Shown: positions 17,933-27,085, counted from the stretch's first letter. The stretch is DNA of 64,000 nt from Streptomyces aurantiacus (GCF_027107535.1 NZ_CP114283.1:310001-374000), one strand, 5' to 3'. Made by a program: numbers and translations. Notes: a model not told the origin generated them from the letters alone.

Positions 17933-18426
17933 GTGGGACGGACGAGGCGGTAAGGCGACGCCAGGACCTGTTCAGCCGGAGCGCGCTCTCCGTCTTCCGG
18001 CTGAACGGCCAGTTCCTGGCAGTGGCCGAGGAACTGGCCGGCCCCGCCGGACTCACCGCCGCCCGGTGGCAGGTGCTCGGCGCCGTCCTGCGGGAGCCCC
18101 TGCCCGTCTCCGGGATCGCCCGGTCCATGGGCATCACCCGGCAGAGCGTGCAGCGGATCGCCGACCTGCTGGTGGAGGGCGGGCTCGCCGAGTACGTACC
18201 CAATCCCGCCCACCGCCGTGCCAAGCTGCTCCGGCCGACCGAGGAGGGCCTCGCCGCCGTGCGGAGGATCGACCCCGGGCACGCGGCCTTCGCGGACCGT
18301 CTCACCCACGCCCTCGGCGAGGCGGGACTGGCCGAAACCGTACGGGTGCTGGAGCGGCTGGTCGCAGCGATGGAGACGGCCACCGAAGCGGCCGCTCACC
18401 CGCCCTCCGCTGTTACGGAACCGTAG
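17929..18426 (+). CDS. MarR family transcriptional regulator
   Basis: This 165-residue protein starts at GTG 17929, overlapping the stop codon of the DJ-1 gene. The winged helix is visible as LTAARWQVLGAVL, then VSGIARSMGITRQSVQRIADLL, then the wing NPAHRRAKLLRPTEEG. N- and C-terminal helices provide the dimer interface. It probably represses its own operon through the repeat cluster at 17260-17288. No Cys lies in a position suggesting redox sensing. Confidence 0.9.
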   Translation: MSGTDEAVRRRQDLFSRSALSVFRLNGQFLAVAEELAGPAGLTAARWQVLGAVLREPLPVSGIARSMGITRQSVQRIADLLVEGGLAEYVPNPAHRRAKLLRPTEEGLAAVRRIDPGHAAFADRLTHALGEAGLAETVRVLERLVAAMETATEAAAHPPSAVTEP

Positions 18427-18503
18427 ACGCCGGCCCCGCCACCTCGCCGTTCGGCCGCACTATCCTCGGGTGTCGCACACGTACGGGGGAGGGCGGCGTA
18501 CCG

Positions 18504-20594
18504 ATGGAGAAGCTCGGATCTGCGGATCCGCACCGGATCGGCGCGTACCGGCTGCTGGCACGGCTGGGTGCGGGCGGTATGGGCCAGGTGTATCTGGCGC
18601 GTTCCGACCGGGGGCGGACGGTCGCGGTCAAGCTCGTCCGCAGGGAGCTCGCCGAGCAGGAGGAGTTCCGCGCACGCTTCCGCCAGGAGGTGCAGGCCGC
18701 CCGCCGTGTGGGCGGGTACTGGACGGCGCCGGTGCTCGACGCGGACACCGAGGCCGCGATCCCGTGGGTCGCCACGGGCTATGTGGCCGGGCCCTCGCTC
18801 CAGGAGGTCGTGGGCCACGACCACGGCGCGCTCCCGGAGCGTTCCGTAAGGATCCTCGCGGCCGGCCTCGCGCACGCGCTGAAGGACATCCACGCGGCCG
18901 GACTGATCCACCGCGACCTCAAACCGTCGAACGTCCTCGTCACGATCGACGGCCCGCGCGTCATCGACTTCGGCATCGCCCGCGCCCTGGAGACGGTCAC
19001 CGACGGCGGCCTCACCCGTACCGGGGCGCTCGTCGGCTCACCCGGTTTCATGGCCCCCGAGCAGGTCCGCGGCGACCGGATCACGCCCGCCTGCGACGTC
19101 TTCTGCCTCGGCTCGGTCCTGTCGTACGCGGCCACGGGCGACCTTCCGTTCGGCGCGGCCAACAGCGGGGTGCACGCCCTGATGTTCCGCATCGCCCAGG
19201 AGGAGCCGGACCTGGAGGGCGTGCCGGAGGGCATCGCCGATCTCGTCCGCCGGTGCCTGCGCAAGGACCCGGCCGCCCGCCCGACGCTCGACTACGTCCT
19301 GGAGCGCACGGGAGCGGAGGACACGGTCTCGGACGGACGCAGCCGGGACCCCTGGCTGCCGGGGATGCTGGTCGCCCAACTGGGCCGTCACGCGGTGCGG
19401 TTGCTCGACGCGGAGGACCCGGAGGAGCGGGCTTCGGCCCGTCCGGCGCCGGAGGGCGAGACCGGCCGGGCCGACGGCGACGGTCCGACGGCACCCTCCG
19501 GGGACGCCGGGAGCAAGGGCGGCGAGGCCGAGAAGCCCCCGCAGCCCCCGGCCACCGCACCCCCTTCCGCACCCCCTTCCACTCCCGCCCCGGCGCCCCC
19601 GCTGCCGCCCCCGCCCACGACCCCTCCCCGTGCCACACCCCCTCCCGGCCCCGCTCCGGCACCCGAGGCCTCCCCGGAACACGCCCCCACCCCCGACGGA
19701 TCCTCGCCGCCTCAGCCGGGGACCCCGGCGGCCGACCCCTTCGGCCACCTCCCCACGATGACCACGAGTCTGCCCGGGACACCCCCGCCGACAGGCCCGC
19801 CCCCCGGGCCTCCCGGGCACGCCCCCGCCCCGGGCCCGGTCCACCCGGCCTACGCGTACCCCCAGCAGCACCCCCCGCCCTCCGGCTACGGCTACCCGCT
19901 CCAGCCGCAGCCCGGCGCCTGGTCGGGGGGCCCCGCATACGTGCCCCCCGCGGGAGCGACCCCTCCCTACGGCCCCACACCCCCGTACGGTCCGGGGGCC
20001 GCACCGCAGCCGGAGCCTCCGCGAAGGGGCGGGCGGTCCACCGCCGTCCTGATCGTCGTGGCGCTGGTCGTCGCACTCGGCGCGGGTGCTTCCGTGTACG
20101 CCCTCATGAAGGGCGGCGGGGACGGCCGGGCCGACGGAGGCTCCAGCCCCACCCCGACGGGCGCGCCCACCACCCCGGGGCCGTCCGGTCAGGACGCCTC
20201 GGCACAGCCGTCCGCCTCACCGGAGGAGACGCCGGCGGACGGCGCGATCCCGGCCGGGTTCCTCGGCACCTGGACGGCGTCCATCGACAACGACACGGGC
20301 CACAACACCCGCAGGCTCACCATCCAGCAGGGCGAGGTGGGGGACACGGTCCTCTCGCTCACGGCGGACGGGCCCGCGGGCAGCGGTACGTACCACTGCG
20401 TGTTCCGGGCGGAGCTCGCCGAGGCCCCGAGTGCCGGCGGCCCCCTGCAGATCGGCCCGTCCGAGGTCACCGTCGGCGAACCGGCCACGTCCTGCTCGCC
20501 GGGCACGGCAACGGAGTTGACCCTCCTGCCGGACGGCCGGCTGCGCCGCGTGAACACGAGCAGCGGCGACGAGCTGACGTACACGAAGCAGTAG
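18504..20594 (+). CDS. Membrane Ser/Thr protein kinase (PknB type)
   Basis: This 696-residue protein starts at ATG 18504 with GGGGGAGGG at 18485-18493. The kinase domain (about 10-275) has the glycine loop LGAGGMGQVYLA, Lys43, the catalytic loop HRDLKPSN with Asp138, DFGIA and the APE motif. A very Pro-rich linker (about 310-505) follows, then one membrane helix (about 514-534). A 160-residue extracytoplasmic domain begins around FLGTWTASIDNDTG and holds two Cys (YHC, TSC) that may form a disulfide. The outer domain is a likely sensor; the ligand is unknown. No PASTA repeats are present. Confidence 0.92.
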   Translation: MEKLGSADPHRIGAYRLLARLGAGGMGQVYLARSDRGRTVAVKLVRRELAEQEEFRARFRQEVQAARRVGGYWTAPVLDADTEAAIPWVATGYVAGPSLQEVVGHDHGALPERSVRILAAGLAHALKDIHAAGLIHRDLKPSNVLVTIDGPRVIDFGIARALETVTDGGLTRTGALVGSPGFMAPEQVRGDRITPACDVFCLGSVLSYAATGDLPFGAANSGVHALMFRIAQEEPDLEGVPEGIADLVRRCLRKDPAARPTLDYVLERTGAEDTVSDGRSRDPWLPGMLVAQLGRHAVRLLDAEDPEERASARPAPEGETGRADGDGPTAPSGDAGSKGGEAEKPPQPPATAPPSAPPSTPAPAPPLPPPPTTPPRATPPPGPAPAPEASPEHAPTPDGSSPPQPGTPAADPFGHLPTMTTSLPGTPPPTGPPPGPPGHAPAPGPVHPAYAYPQQHPPPSGYGYPLQPQPGAWSGGPAYVPPAGATPPYGPTPPYGPGAAPQPEPPRRGGRSTAVLIVVALVVALGAGASVYALMKGGGDGRADGGSSPTPTGAPTTPGPSGQDASAQPSASPEETPADGAIPAGFLGTWTASIDNDTGHNTRRLTIQQGEVGDTVLSLTADGPAGSGTYHCVFRAELAEAPSAGGPLQIGPSEVTVGEPATSCSPGTATELTLLPDGRLRRVNTSSGDELTYTKQ

Positions 20595-20640
20595 ACCGGT
20601 ACGAAGCCTGAACCGGCACGAAGCCTGAACCGGCACGAAG
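20595..20640. repeat. 17-bp tandem repeat, 2.7 copies
   Basis: Units ACCGGTACGAAGCCTGA (20595-20611) and ACCGGCACGAAGCCTGA (20612-20628), then a partial ACCGGCACGAAG, follow the kinase stop codon directly. The repeat fills most of the gap to the convergent SLATT-like gene. The units are not strongly self-complementary. Confidence 0.75.
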
Positions 20641-20679
20641 CGGTGGGCCTGCGCGGATCGGCAGGCCTGGGCGGAGTGC

Positions 20680-21471
20680 CTACCGGGGCTCGGGCGGGCG
20701 CTGCCGGGGCATGTTCGGGCGGGTTCCCGGAGGAAGCGGCGGCCGCCCGGGCGAAGCCGTGTCGGCCCGCGCACCCCCGTTCATCCCCGCCTGGATGGCG
20801 AGCGGTGCGGACCCGGTCCGGAACTCCACCATCCAGTCGGAGGTCTCCGCCCGCACCAGCTCCGTCACGTCCTCGGAGAACCGCCGCAACACACCGAGAC
20901 ACCGCTCCGCGGCCTCCCCGGCCGTCCCCTCGGTGGGCCCGAGGACCTCCCGCACGCACTCGGACGCCCAGTCGAACTGCAGTGCCTGCAGCCGCCGCTG
21001 CACGGCCTGCGCCGTCGCCACGTCCCTTATCCACCCGGAGGTCACCCCGAAGAAACGGTCCCCCGCCACACAGGCGACCCCCACCAGCAACGCCAGATAT
21101 CCCCAGGCGGCGCCCCCGCCCAGCACCCCGGCGAGATCCAGCAGCGGCAGCGCCGCCCCGGCCAGGGCGCCGGCGGCGGCCCCCGCCCGCAGCGCCCGCG
21201 CCCCCCGCCGCTTCCACACCCGGTCGGCGAGATACCAGGACGCCGTGGTCAGCGCACCCGCCTCCACCCACCGGTACAGCTCGTGCAGCCGGTCGCCCGG
21301 CTCCCCCCAGTCGCCGAGCGGGAAGGTCCGGCCCATCAGATCGCCCGGTTCCAGCCCCCGGGGCACGAGACCCGCGGGCCCGGCCCCACCCGGGCCCTGC
21401 CCACCGGGCCGCGCACCGTCGCCCCGACCGTCCTGGGCCGATCCTTCGGGCTGCATGTCCGGCTGGCTCAC
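20680..21471 (-). CDS. SLATT-like two-helix membrane protein
   Basis: This 263-residue protein starts at GTG 21471 with GGGAG at good spacing. After a disordered Gly-rich start comes the segment RLHELYRWVEAGALTTASWYL. Two membrane helices follow (about 98-120 and 124-142), then an amphipathic helical tail (VQRRLQALQFDWASECVREVLG). This order fits the SLATT family, two-helix proteins thought to act as membrane effectors in nucleotide-signalling conflict systems. No CD-NTase gene adjoins it here, and the gene sits in core DNA. It is convergent with the Ser/Thr kinase gene. The family call is from memory of related annotations. Confidence 0.6.
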   Translation of the reverse strand: MSQPDMQPEGSAQDGRGDGARPGGQGPGGAGPAGLVPRGLEPGDLMGRTFPLGDWGEPGDRLHELYRWVEAGALTTASWYLADRVWKRRGARALRAGAAAGALAGAALPLLDLAGVLGGGAAWGYLALLVGVACVAGDRFFGVTSGWIRDVATAQAVQRRLQALQFDWASECVREVLGPTEGTAGEAAERCLGVLRRFSEDVTELVRAETSDWMVEFRTGSAPLAIQAGMNGGARADTASPGRPPLPPGTRPNMPRQRPPEPR

Positions 21472-21486
21472 CCGACGCTCCCTAAT

Positions 21487-21509
21487 CGTTACGTTGCGTG
21501 ACGGTAACG
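21487..21509. promoter_or_regulatory. Inverted repeat between the SLATT-like gene and ybaB
   Basis: CGTTAC (21487-21492) and GTAACG (21504-21509) form a 6-11-6 inverted repeat 16 bp upstream of the SLATT-like start codon. It could be an operator. The rest of the 303-bp divergent region (21472-21774) shows no further gene. Confidence 0.4.
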
Positions 21510-21774
21510 TGGCGCGAGGTGCTGATGCGCCGCACCCTTACTACCTCCCAATGGGTGGCGATGGCCCTGGTTTCAGGGCTTTTCCGCTCGGACGTGGGTC
21601 TTGGTCAGGTATAGGCCAACCCGTCCTCTCACTCGAAAGAGTGCTGGAGCGACGGCCCGGTAGACCACGTAGGCTCGTGCCAAGGCGGAAAACCCGCCGG
21701 ACAGCCCGGACACAGCCGTGCCCGCACGAGCGCGCACGGTGGTCCTCACAGCCGTACGAAACCAGGAGCTGATC

Positions 21775-22119
21775 GTGATTCCCGGTGGTGGCCAGCCCAA
21801 CATGCAGCAGCTGCTCCAGCAGGCCCAGAAGATGCAGCAGGACCTCGCGAACGCCCAGGAGGAGCTGGCGCGCACGGAGGTCGACGGCCAGGCGGGCGGC
21901 GGCCTGGTGAAGGCGACGGTGACGGGCTCGGGCGAACTGCGCGGTCTGGTCATCGACCCGAAGGCCGTCGACCCGGAGGACACCGAGACCCTCGCCGACC
22001 TGATCGTCGCGGCGGTCCAGGCGGCCAACGAGAACGCCCAGACACTCCAGCAGCAGAAGCTCGGCCCGCTGGCCCAGGGGCTGGGCGGCGGCAGCGGCAT
22101 CCCCGGTCTGCCGTTCTAA
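21775..22119 (+). CDS. YbaB/EbfC family nucleoid-associated protein
   Basis: This 114-residue protein starts at GTG 21775 with AGGAG at 21764-21768. The start [20 protein letters not shown] and the coiled first half are typical, followed by [21 protein letters not shown] in the DNA-binding beta sheet. The family binds DNA as a dimer and is nearly always encoded just before recR, as here. The C-terminal [12 protein letters not shown] tail is the usual actinobacterial form. Confidence 0.95.
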   Translation: MIPGGGQPNMQQLLQQAQKMQQDLANAQEELARTEVDGQAGGGLVKATVTGSGELRGLVIDPKAVDPEDTETLADLIVAAVQAANENAQTLQQQKLGPLAQGLGGGSGIPGLPF

Positions 22120-22265
22120 GTCAACCCGGCGGTCCCTTCTAAGAAGGCCGACCGCCAACTACCGTACGTACGAAGAGAGCAAGCGCGACTACGGTACGTA
22201 CCGAGCGAGCAGAACGACGAGCAGAAGCACGAGCTGAAGAACGAGCAGGAACGGGAAGGCAATCC

Positions 22266-22865
22266 GTGTACGAAGGCGTGGTCCAGGACCTTATCGACGA
22301 GCTGGGGCGGCTGCCCGGCGTCGGTCCCAAGAGCGCGCAGCGGATCGCCTTCCACATCCTCCAGGCCGAGCCGACGGACGTACGCCGTCTCGCGCAGTGC
22401 CTGATGGAGGTCAAGGCGAAGGTCCGCTTCTGTGCCACCTGCGGGAACGTGGCGCAGGAGGAGCTGTGCAACATCTGCCGCGACCCGCGCCGCGACCTCT
22501 CGGTCATCTGCGTCGTCGAGGAGCCCAAGGACGTGGTCGCCGTCGAGCGGACACGCGAGTTCCGGGGCAAGTACCACGTGCTCGGCGGCGCGATCAGCCC
22601 GATCGAGGGCGTGGGCCCGGACGACCTGCGCATAAGGGAGCTGCTGGCGCGGCTCGCCGACGGCGCGGTCACGGAGCTGATCCTGGCCACCGACCCGAAC
22701 CTGGAGGGCGAGGCCACGGCCACCTATCTCGCCCGCATGATCAAGCCCATGGGCCTGCGGGTCACCCGCCTCGCCAGCGGGCTGCCGGTGGGCGGCGACC
22801 TCGAGTACGCCGACGAGGTCACCCTGGGGCGCGCCTTCGAAGGAAGGCGGCTGCTGGATGTCTGA
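22266..22865 (+). CDS. recR: Recombination mediator protein RecR
   Basis: This 199-residue protein has a helix-hairpin-helix start ([17 protein letters not shown]) and a four-Cys zinc site (CATCGN and CNICRD, residues about 57-73). A Toprim domain follows with [12 protein letters not shown], and then a Walker-like [15 protein letters not shown]. It works with RecO and RecF in loading RecA at gaps. The start GTG 22266 follows GGAAGG. The 146 bp before it contain repeated GTACGTAC words (22155-22200) of unknown meaning. It forms the usual ybaB-recR pair. Confidence 0.98.
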   Translation: MYEGVVQDLIDELGRLPGVGPKSAQRIAFHILQAEPTDVRRLAQCLMEVKAKVRFCATCGNVAQEELCNICRDPRRDLSVICVVEEPKDVVAVERTREFRGKYHVLGGAISPIEGVGPDDLRIRELLARLADGAVTELILATDPNLEGEATATYLARMIKPMGLRVTRLASGLPVGGDLEYADEVTLGRAFEGRRLLDV

Positions 22866-22939
22866 ACGACTGGTTGATGTACGGAACGAAGTTCTTGTCG
22901 AACTTCATTACGGAGTTCTTGAGGAAGGCCGGCTTCTAG

Positions 22940-23599
22940 ATGTCTGACGCCACGCTGCATGCGACCGCTCCGGACCCCGACGACTTCGCGGTCCAGATCG
23001 CGGACCAGGTCGAGAGCTTCCTCGTCGCCGTGACAGAGGTCGCGAAGGGGGACGAGCCGGACTCGGCCGTGCCCTTCCTGCTCCTTGAGGTCTCCCAGCT
23101 CCTGCTGGCCGGCGGCCGCCTCGGCGCGCACGAGGACATCGTCCCCGACGAGCGCTACGAGCCGGACCTGGGCCCGGAGCCGGACGTCGACGAACTGCGC
23201 GAGCGGCTCGCCGAGATGCTCGACCCGGTCGACGTCTACTCGGAGGTCTTCGACCCGTACGAGCCGCGCAAGGCCCCGGTCCCGGCCCGTATCTCCGACG
23301 ACCTGGCCGACGTCATGGCGGACCTGCGCCACGGCATGGCCCACTACCGGGCGGGCCGCACCACCGAGGCCATGTGGTGGTGGCAGTTCTCGTACTTCTC
23401 CAACTGGGGCTCCACGGCCTCGGCCACCCTGCGCGCCCTCCAGTCCCTGGTGGCGCACGTCCGCCTGAACCAGCCCCTTGAGGAGCTGGACGGCCTGGAC
23501 ACCGACCAGGACCTCAGCGAGGAGGCACTCGCGGAGGCGGCCGGAAAGGTCATGGCGGAGGAGATCGCGGGACCGCTGGGCCTGCGGACGGTCAAGTAG
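22940..23599 (+). CDS. DUF5063 domain protein
   Basis: This 219-residue acidic soluble protein contains FLVAVTEVAKGD, LEVSQLLLAGGRLGAHEDI and the Trp-rich AMWWWQFSYFSNWGSTA segment that marks DUF5063. The function of the family is unknown. It follows recR by 74 bp, and in that gap GAAGTTC (22888-22894) and GAACTTC (22900-22906) form a small hairpin. The gene ends in a strong terminator. Conservation next to recR suggests, but does not prove, a shared role. Confidence 0.9.
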   Translation: MSDATLHATAPDPDDFAVQIADQVESFLVAVTEVAKGDEPDSAVPFLLLEVSQLLLAGGRLGAHEDIVPDERYEPDLGPEPDVDELRERLAEMLDPVDVYSEVFDPYEPRKAPVPARISDDLADVMADLRHGMAHYRAGRTTEAMWWWQFSYFSNWGSTASATLRALQSLVAHVRLNQPLEELDGLDTDQDLSEEALAEAAGKVMAEEIAGPLGLRTVK

Positions 23600-23615
23600 C
23601 CGTTCTTTTCCGTAC

Positions 23616-23651
23616 GTTGTGGGGCGCGGCGCACTCGCCGCGCCCCACAAC
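23616..23651. terminator. Strong 16-bp terminator hairpin
   Basis: GTTGTGGGGCGCGGCG (23616-23631) pairs perfectly with CGCCGCGCCCCACAAC (23636-23651) over a CACT loop. It lies 17 bp after the DUF5063 stop and may serve the convergent operon ending at 23753 as well. A pair of direct repeats, CCCCGGTTCAGCGGTCC, follows at 23702-23718 and 23724-23740. Confidence 0.85.
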
Positions 23652-23752
23652 GCGTTGTACGAACGATTCGTCCGCCCTCGTGCGTGACAGCGGCCCCGAG
23701 ACCCCGGTTCAGCGGTCCTGAGGCCCCGGTTCAGCGGTCCCGAACCCCCGGT

Positions 23753-24421
23753 TCAGGAACCCGGTGTAGGAGAGGCCTCCGGCGTCGGGTCCTCCTCCGG
23801 TTCCTCCGTGGGCTCCGGCTCCGGCGGCGCGGTCGACAGGTCGGCCTGGTCCCGCACCGCGGCCACCCAGCGGTCCGACATGGTCGCCTGCCCGTTGCCG
23901 TCGGAGTCCGGCACGCCGGGCGCGCCGGCCTCCGTGTCCGGGATCGGCTGGTCGCCGTGCACGGGGATCAGCGTGTTGAACCGCTGCTCCTCGTTGTAGT
24001 TCGTGGCGAAGAGGTAGCGCTTGCCGACCTGGAGGAGGTGATCGTCCTCGGGGAGGACGAGTACGCCCTCCTCGTCGGTGCCGCCGAGCTGGTTGACGAC
24101 GACGGTTCCGGTCACGTCCCCCTTGAACACCCGCTGTACGGCCACCGCGTACTGGGTCTCCGGGCCGACGCCCAGGTCCTTCTGCCCCTTCAGGGCGGTG
24201 ACCTTGCCGTAGAAGAGGTCCTCGGCGCCTCCGGCGAGGTTCGTGTCGACGGAGAAGTCGGCGTCGAAGGTCAGGTGCATCTCGGCCGTCCCGCCGACGG
24301 CCGCGTTGCCCTCGTCCGACTCCTGGTACGCGACGAAAGCGGCGGTGCCGACGCCCAGCGCGGCGATCACCGCGGTGGCCACGACGACGGCCGTCCTCCT
24401 GCTGATGGGCTTCCTGTTCAT
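23753..24421 (-). CDS. Membrane-anchored hypothetical protein, metalloprotease partner
   Basis: This 222-residue protein has an N-terminal basic stretch (MNRKPISRR) and one hydrophobic helix at about residues 10-32. A beta-rich outer domain and a Pro/Glu tail (PPEPEPTEEPEEDPTPE) follow. It lies 4 bp after the metalloprotease gene and is almost certainly co-transcribed with it. I do not recognise a family. It could be a substrate, inhibitor or partner of the protease. Confidence 0.7.
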   Translation of the reverse strand: MNRKPISRRTAVVVATAVIAALGVGTAAFVAYQESDEGNAAVGGTAEMHLTFDADFSVDTNLAGGAEDLFYGKVTALKGQKDLGVGPETQYAVAVQRVFKGDVTGTVVVNQLGGTDEEGVLVLPEDDHLLQVGKRYLFATNYNEEQRFNTLIPVHGDQPIPDTEAGAPGVPDSDGNGQATMSDRWVAAVRDQADLSTAPPEPEPTEEPEEDPTPEASPTPGS

Positions 24422-24425
24422 CGGA

Positions 24426-24980
24426 TCAGTCCCAGAGGTCGTGGTAGGCCACGCGGTCGGTGTGGACCGGGCGCGCGTTGGCCGGGAGGTAGCCGATGGT
24501 CTTGGACATCAGCGTGCCGTTGGGCTTGTGCGACAGGCCGAGCGCGTGGCCGAGCTCGTGAGCGGCGGCCTTGCGGCGCCAGCCCTTCGCTCCGTACTTC
24601 TTTCCGCTGTCCAGGAACGCCGTGTTCATCAGGATCCGGTCGGCACCCTTGCGGGGGGCCCAGCCCCCGACCCACTTGACGTCGTCGCGCTTGATGTCCC
24701 TCCACTCGAGATCGGCGATCGTGTCCCACTCGTCCGGGGCGATCTTGATGCTGGTCAGGCCGTACTGCGAGTTGTTCCAGGCCGTCGCCGCCCACTTCCG
24801 GGCGTCGTCGTACTTGGTCTCGTCCTCCCAGCGGATCTCCTTGTTGTCCACGGACGAGCGGCCCCGCGAGTCGGCGGAGGCGGTGCCCGGGTGCCCGAGT
24901 ACCGCGACGGCCACGGCGACCACACCCAGGAACCCCGCGTGCGTCAGTCTTCGAGCCGGTCTTCGTATGGGGTGCTTCAC
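24426..24980 (-). CDS. Secreted matrixin/snapalysin-like zinc metalloprotease
   Basis: This 184-residue protein starts at GTG 24980 after GGGGGAA. A signal peptide (about residues 1-38, hydrophobic FLGVVAVAVAVLG) leads to a zincin domain with AAHELGHALGLSH, which is the full HExxHxxGxxH zinc site. A downstream Met (TLMSK) provides the Met-turn. This is a small secreted peptidase in the manner of snapalysin, with normal length. It is first in a two-gene operon and divergent from the SnoaL-like gene. The longer start at 25058 would add a non-signal-like stretch. Confidence 0.88.
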   Translation of the reverse strand: MKHPIRRPARRLTHAGFLGVVAVAVAVLGHPGTASADSRGRSSVDNKEIRWEDETKYDDARKWAATAWNNSQYGLTSIKIAPDEWDTIADLEWRDIKRDDVKWVGGWAPRKGADRILMNTAFLDSGKKYGAKGWRRKAAAHELGHALGLSHKPNGTLMSKTIGYLPANARPVHTDRVAYHDLWD

Positions 24981-25221
24981 TGTTGTTCCCCCTGATTCGG
25001 TTGTTTGCAGGTGTCGTTCGATCCCGACGGATGGTCTCTCTCCGTCAGAGGTGATCACCGTATGTCAAAGCCGATCAAGGGGAGTTGGGTTTTCCGCGGT
25101 CCGGTTTGTATGAACCTTGTCCGTGCGCTGGACCTGTGCTGGACGGGCCCTTACCCGTGTGACGAGAGGGTTGGATCACTCCCCCAGGGGAGCAAGTCCA
25201 CCCCACCGCACAGGAGTTGTG

Positions 25222-25743
25222 ATGAAGCGTTCCATAGGTACCCGCGCAGCGATCGTCGGCGTCGCCCTGGTGGCCGCCGGAGCCGTCACCGTCGGTGTCA
25301 GCCAGGCCGCGCCGGAGCACAGGTCGGAGCCCGCGGCGAGCCAGGCCGCGAAGCCGACCAAGAAGCAGATCGCCGCGCTGTTCGACGGCTGGAACAAGGC
25401 CCTGCAGACCGGGGACTCGAAGAAGGTCGCCGACAGATACGCCAAGGACGCCGTACTCCTGCCGACCGCCTCCCCCGTCATCCGCACGGACCGCGCCGGG
25501 ATCGTCGACTACTTCGACCACTTCCTGCTGAACAAGCCCAAGGGCACGAAGATCAAGTCCGTGATCAACGTCCTGGACAGCAACTCGGCGATCGACGCGG
25601 GGCTGTACGTGTTCAACCTCACCGACCCGAAGACCGGTGAGAAGAAGGACGTCGAGGCCCGCTACACGTACGAGTACGAGAAGCGCGGCGGCACGTGGCT
25701 GATCGTCAACCACCACTCCTCGGTGCTGCCCGCCGCAAGCTGA
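25222..25743 (+). CDS. Secreted SnoaL-like (SgcJ/EcaC family) protein
   Basis: This 173-residue protein starts at ATG 25222 with CAGGAG at 25211-25216. A signal peptide (hydrophobic IVGVALVAAGAVTVGVSQA) is followed by the NTF2/SnoaL fold with FDGWNKALQTGD, VADRYAKDAVLLPT and the final GGTWLIVNHHSSV. Members of this fold bind small ligands in a cone-shaped pocket, and the function here is unknown. The last 38 bp overlap the convergent sensor kinase gene. Confidence 0.85.
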   Translation: MKRSIGTRAAIVGVALVAAGAVTVGVSQAAPEHRSEPAASQAAKPTKKQIAALFDGWNKALQTGDSKKVADRYAKDAVLLPTASPVIRTDRAGIVDYFDHFLLNKPKGTKIKSVINVLDSNSAIDAGLYVFNLTDPKTGEKKDVEARYTYEYEKRGGTWLIVNHHSSVLPAAS

Positions 25744-27085
25744 ACCGGACGCACAGTCCCCCGCCGGGGGCGTCCCGCAGCACCACCGTGCCGCCGTCGT
25801 CCGTGACCAGCTGCTTGACGATGGCCAGTCCGAGCCCCGAGCCGGACCGGCCCGTCAGGCCCTGGCCGCGCCAGAAGCGGTCGAAGGCGCGGGACTTGTC
25901 CGCGTCGGACATGCCGGGCCCCTGGTCCAGCACCGACAGCAGGACCTCGTCGGGGTGGGACGACACCTCCACGGTGATCGTCCCGCCGTCCGGCGAGACC
26001 TCCAGAGCGTTCGACAAGACGTTGTCCAGTACCTGGTCGAGATGACCCGGGCTGGCCAGCACAAGCGGCCGGCCGCCGGCAACTCCCCCCAGAGCGATGG
26101 TGACGCCACGCTCGTCGGCGGCCGGTCTCCACACCGAGAAGCGCTCCTCGATCACGTCGAGGAGCGCCAGCGGCTCGGCCGCGGACACCTTCGCCTCCGC
26201 GCGCGCCAGCACCAGCAGACCGTTGACCAGCCGGCTCATCCGGACCACCTCGGAGGTGGCCTGCTCCACGTCCTCGCGTACGAACTCGTCGTCGGTGCCG
26301 TCCGCGATGTTGTCCAGGGAGAGCCGCAGAGCCGTCAGTGGTGTCCGCAGCTGGTGGGAGGCGTCGGCGACGAAGATGCGCTGCGCGGCGACCAGGCTGT
26401 CGAGGCGTTCACCGGCCGAGTTGAGCGTGCGGGCCAGCTGCTGGGTCTCGTGCGGGCCCTCCACCGGCGAGCGTGCCGTCAGGTCGCCGTCGCTGAAACG
26501 GGTCGCCATGTCGTTGAGCTGGCGCAGCGGCCGGGTGAGGCGGCGGGCCACGAAGGCGCCGATGAAGGCGGCCACGGCCAGTACGCCGACCGCGAGCACG
26601 GCCCGGAAGCCCCAGATGCTCCACAGCCGCTTGCTGAGGTCGGAGGTCAGGTACTGGATGCGTACCGCGCCGACGACCCGGTCCTTGTCGTCCGCGGCCC
26701 GGGCCGGAACGGTGACCACGAGGTGCTTGCCCCAGACGAAGGAGGAGCCCCAGTCGACCGTCGGCTTCTGCTGCTCAAGGGCCCGCGTGATCGCCGCGTC
26801 GTCCGCGGGGAGGGGGAGCGAGGCCACCGCCGCGCCGGTGGAGCCGACCACCTGGACGGTGCCGGGGGTGTCGTCGGAGTAGGCCCCGGCCATCCGGGCG
26901 AGCGCCTGCCGCGAGGACGCGTCCCCCTCGCCCAGCAGCAGCGCCATGGTGGTGGCCTCGCGTTCCACCGACTCCTCGGTGTCCCCGCGCAGCTGCGCGG
27001 TCAGCGTGAAGGCCACCGGCACGGTGAACGCGGCCAGCGCGACGGCCACCAGGAGGACGTAGCTGACGATCAGCTGCCGGATCAC
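25706..27085 (-). CDS. OmpR-type sensor histidine kinase
   Basis: This 459-residue protein starts at GTG 27085. It has two membrane helices (about 8-30 and 150-180) flanking an outer sensor loop, then HAMP, the H box FVADASHQLRTPLTALR, the N box LDNVLSNALEVS and the G boxes DQGPGMSD and GSGLGLAIVKQL. It overlaps its regulator by 4 nt. The signal is unknown; the sensor loop has no recognised domain. Its last codons overlap the 3' end of the convergent SnoaL-like gene (25706-25743). Confidence 0.93.
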   Translation of the reverse strand: MIRQLIVSYVLLVAVALAAFTVPVAFTLTAQLRGDTEESVEREATTMALLLGEGDASSRQALARMAGAYSDDTPGTVQVVGSTGAAVASLPLPADDAAITRALEQQKPTVDWGSSFVWGKHLVVTVPARAADDKDRVVGAVRIQYLTSDLSKRLWSIWGFRAVLAVGVLAVAAFIGAFVARRLTRPLRQLNDMATRFSDGDLTARSPVEGPHETQQLARTLNSAGERLDSLVAAQRIFVADASHQLRTPLTALRLSLDNIADGTDDEFVREDVEQATSEVVRMSRLVNGLLVLARAEAKVSAAEPLALLDVIEERFSVWRPAADERGVTIALGGVAGGRPLVLASPGHLDQVLDNVLSNALEVSPDGGTITVEVSSHPDEVLLSVLDQGPGMSDADKSRAFDRFWRGQGLTGRSGSGLGLAIVKQLVTDDGGTVVLRDAPGGGLCVRFSLRRAAPRSGG

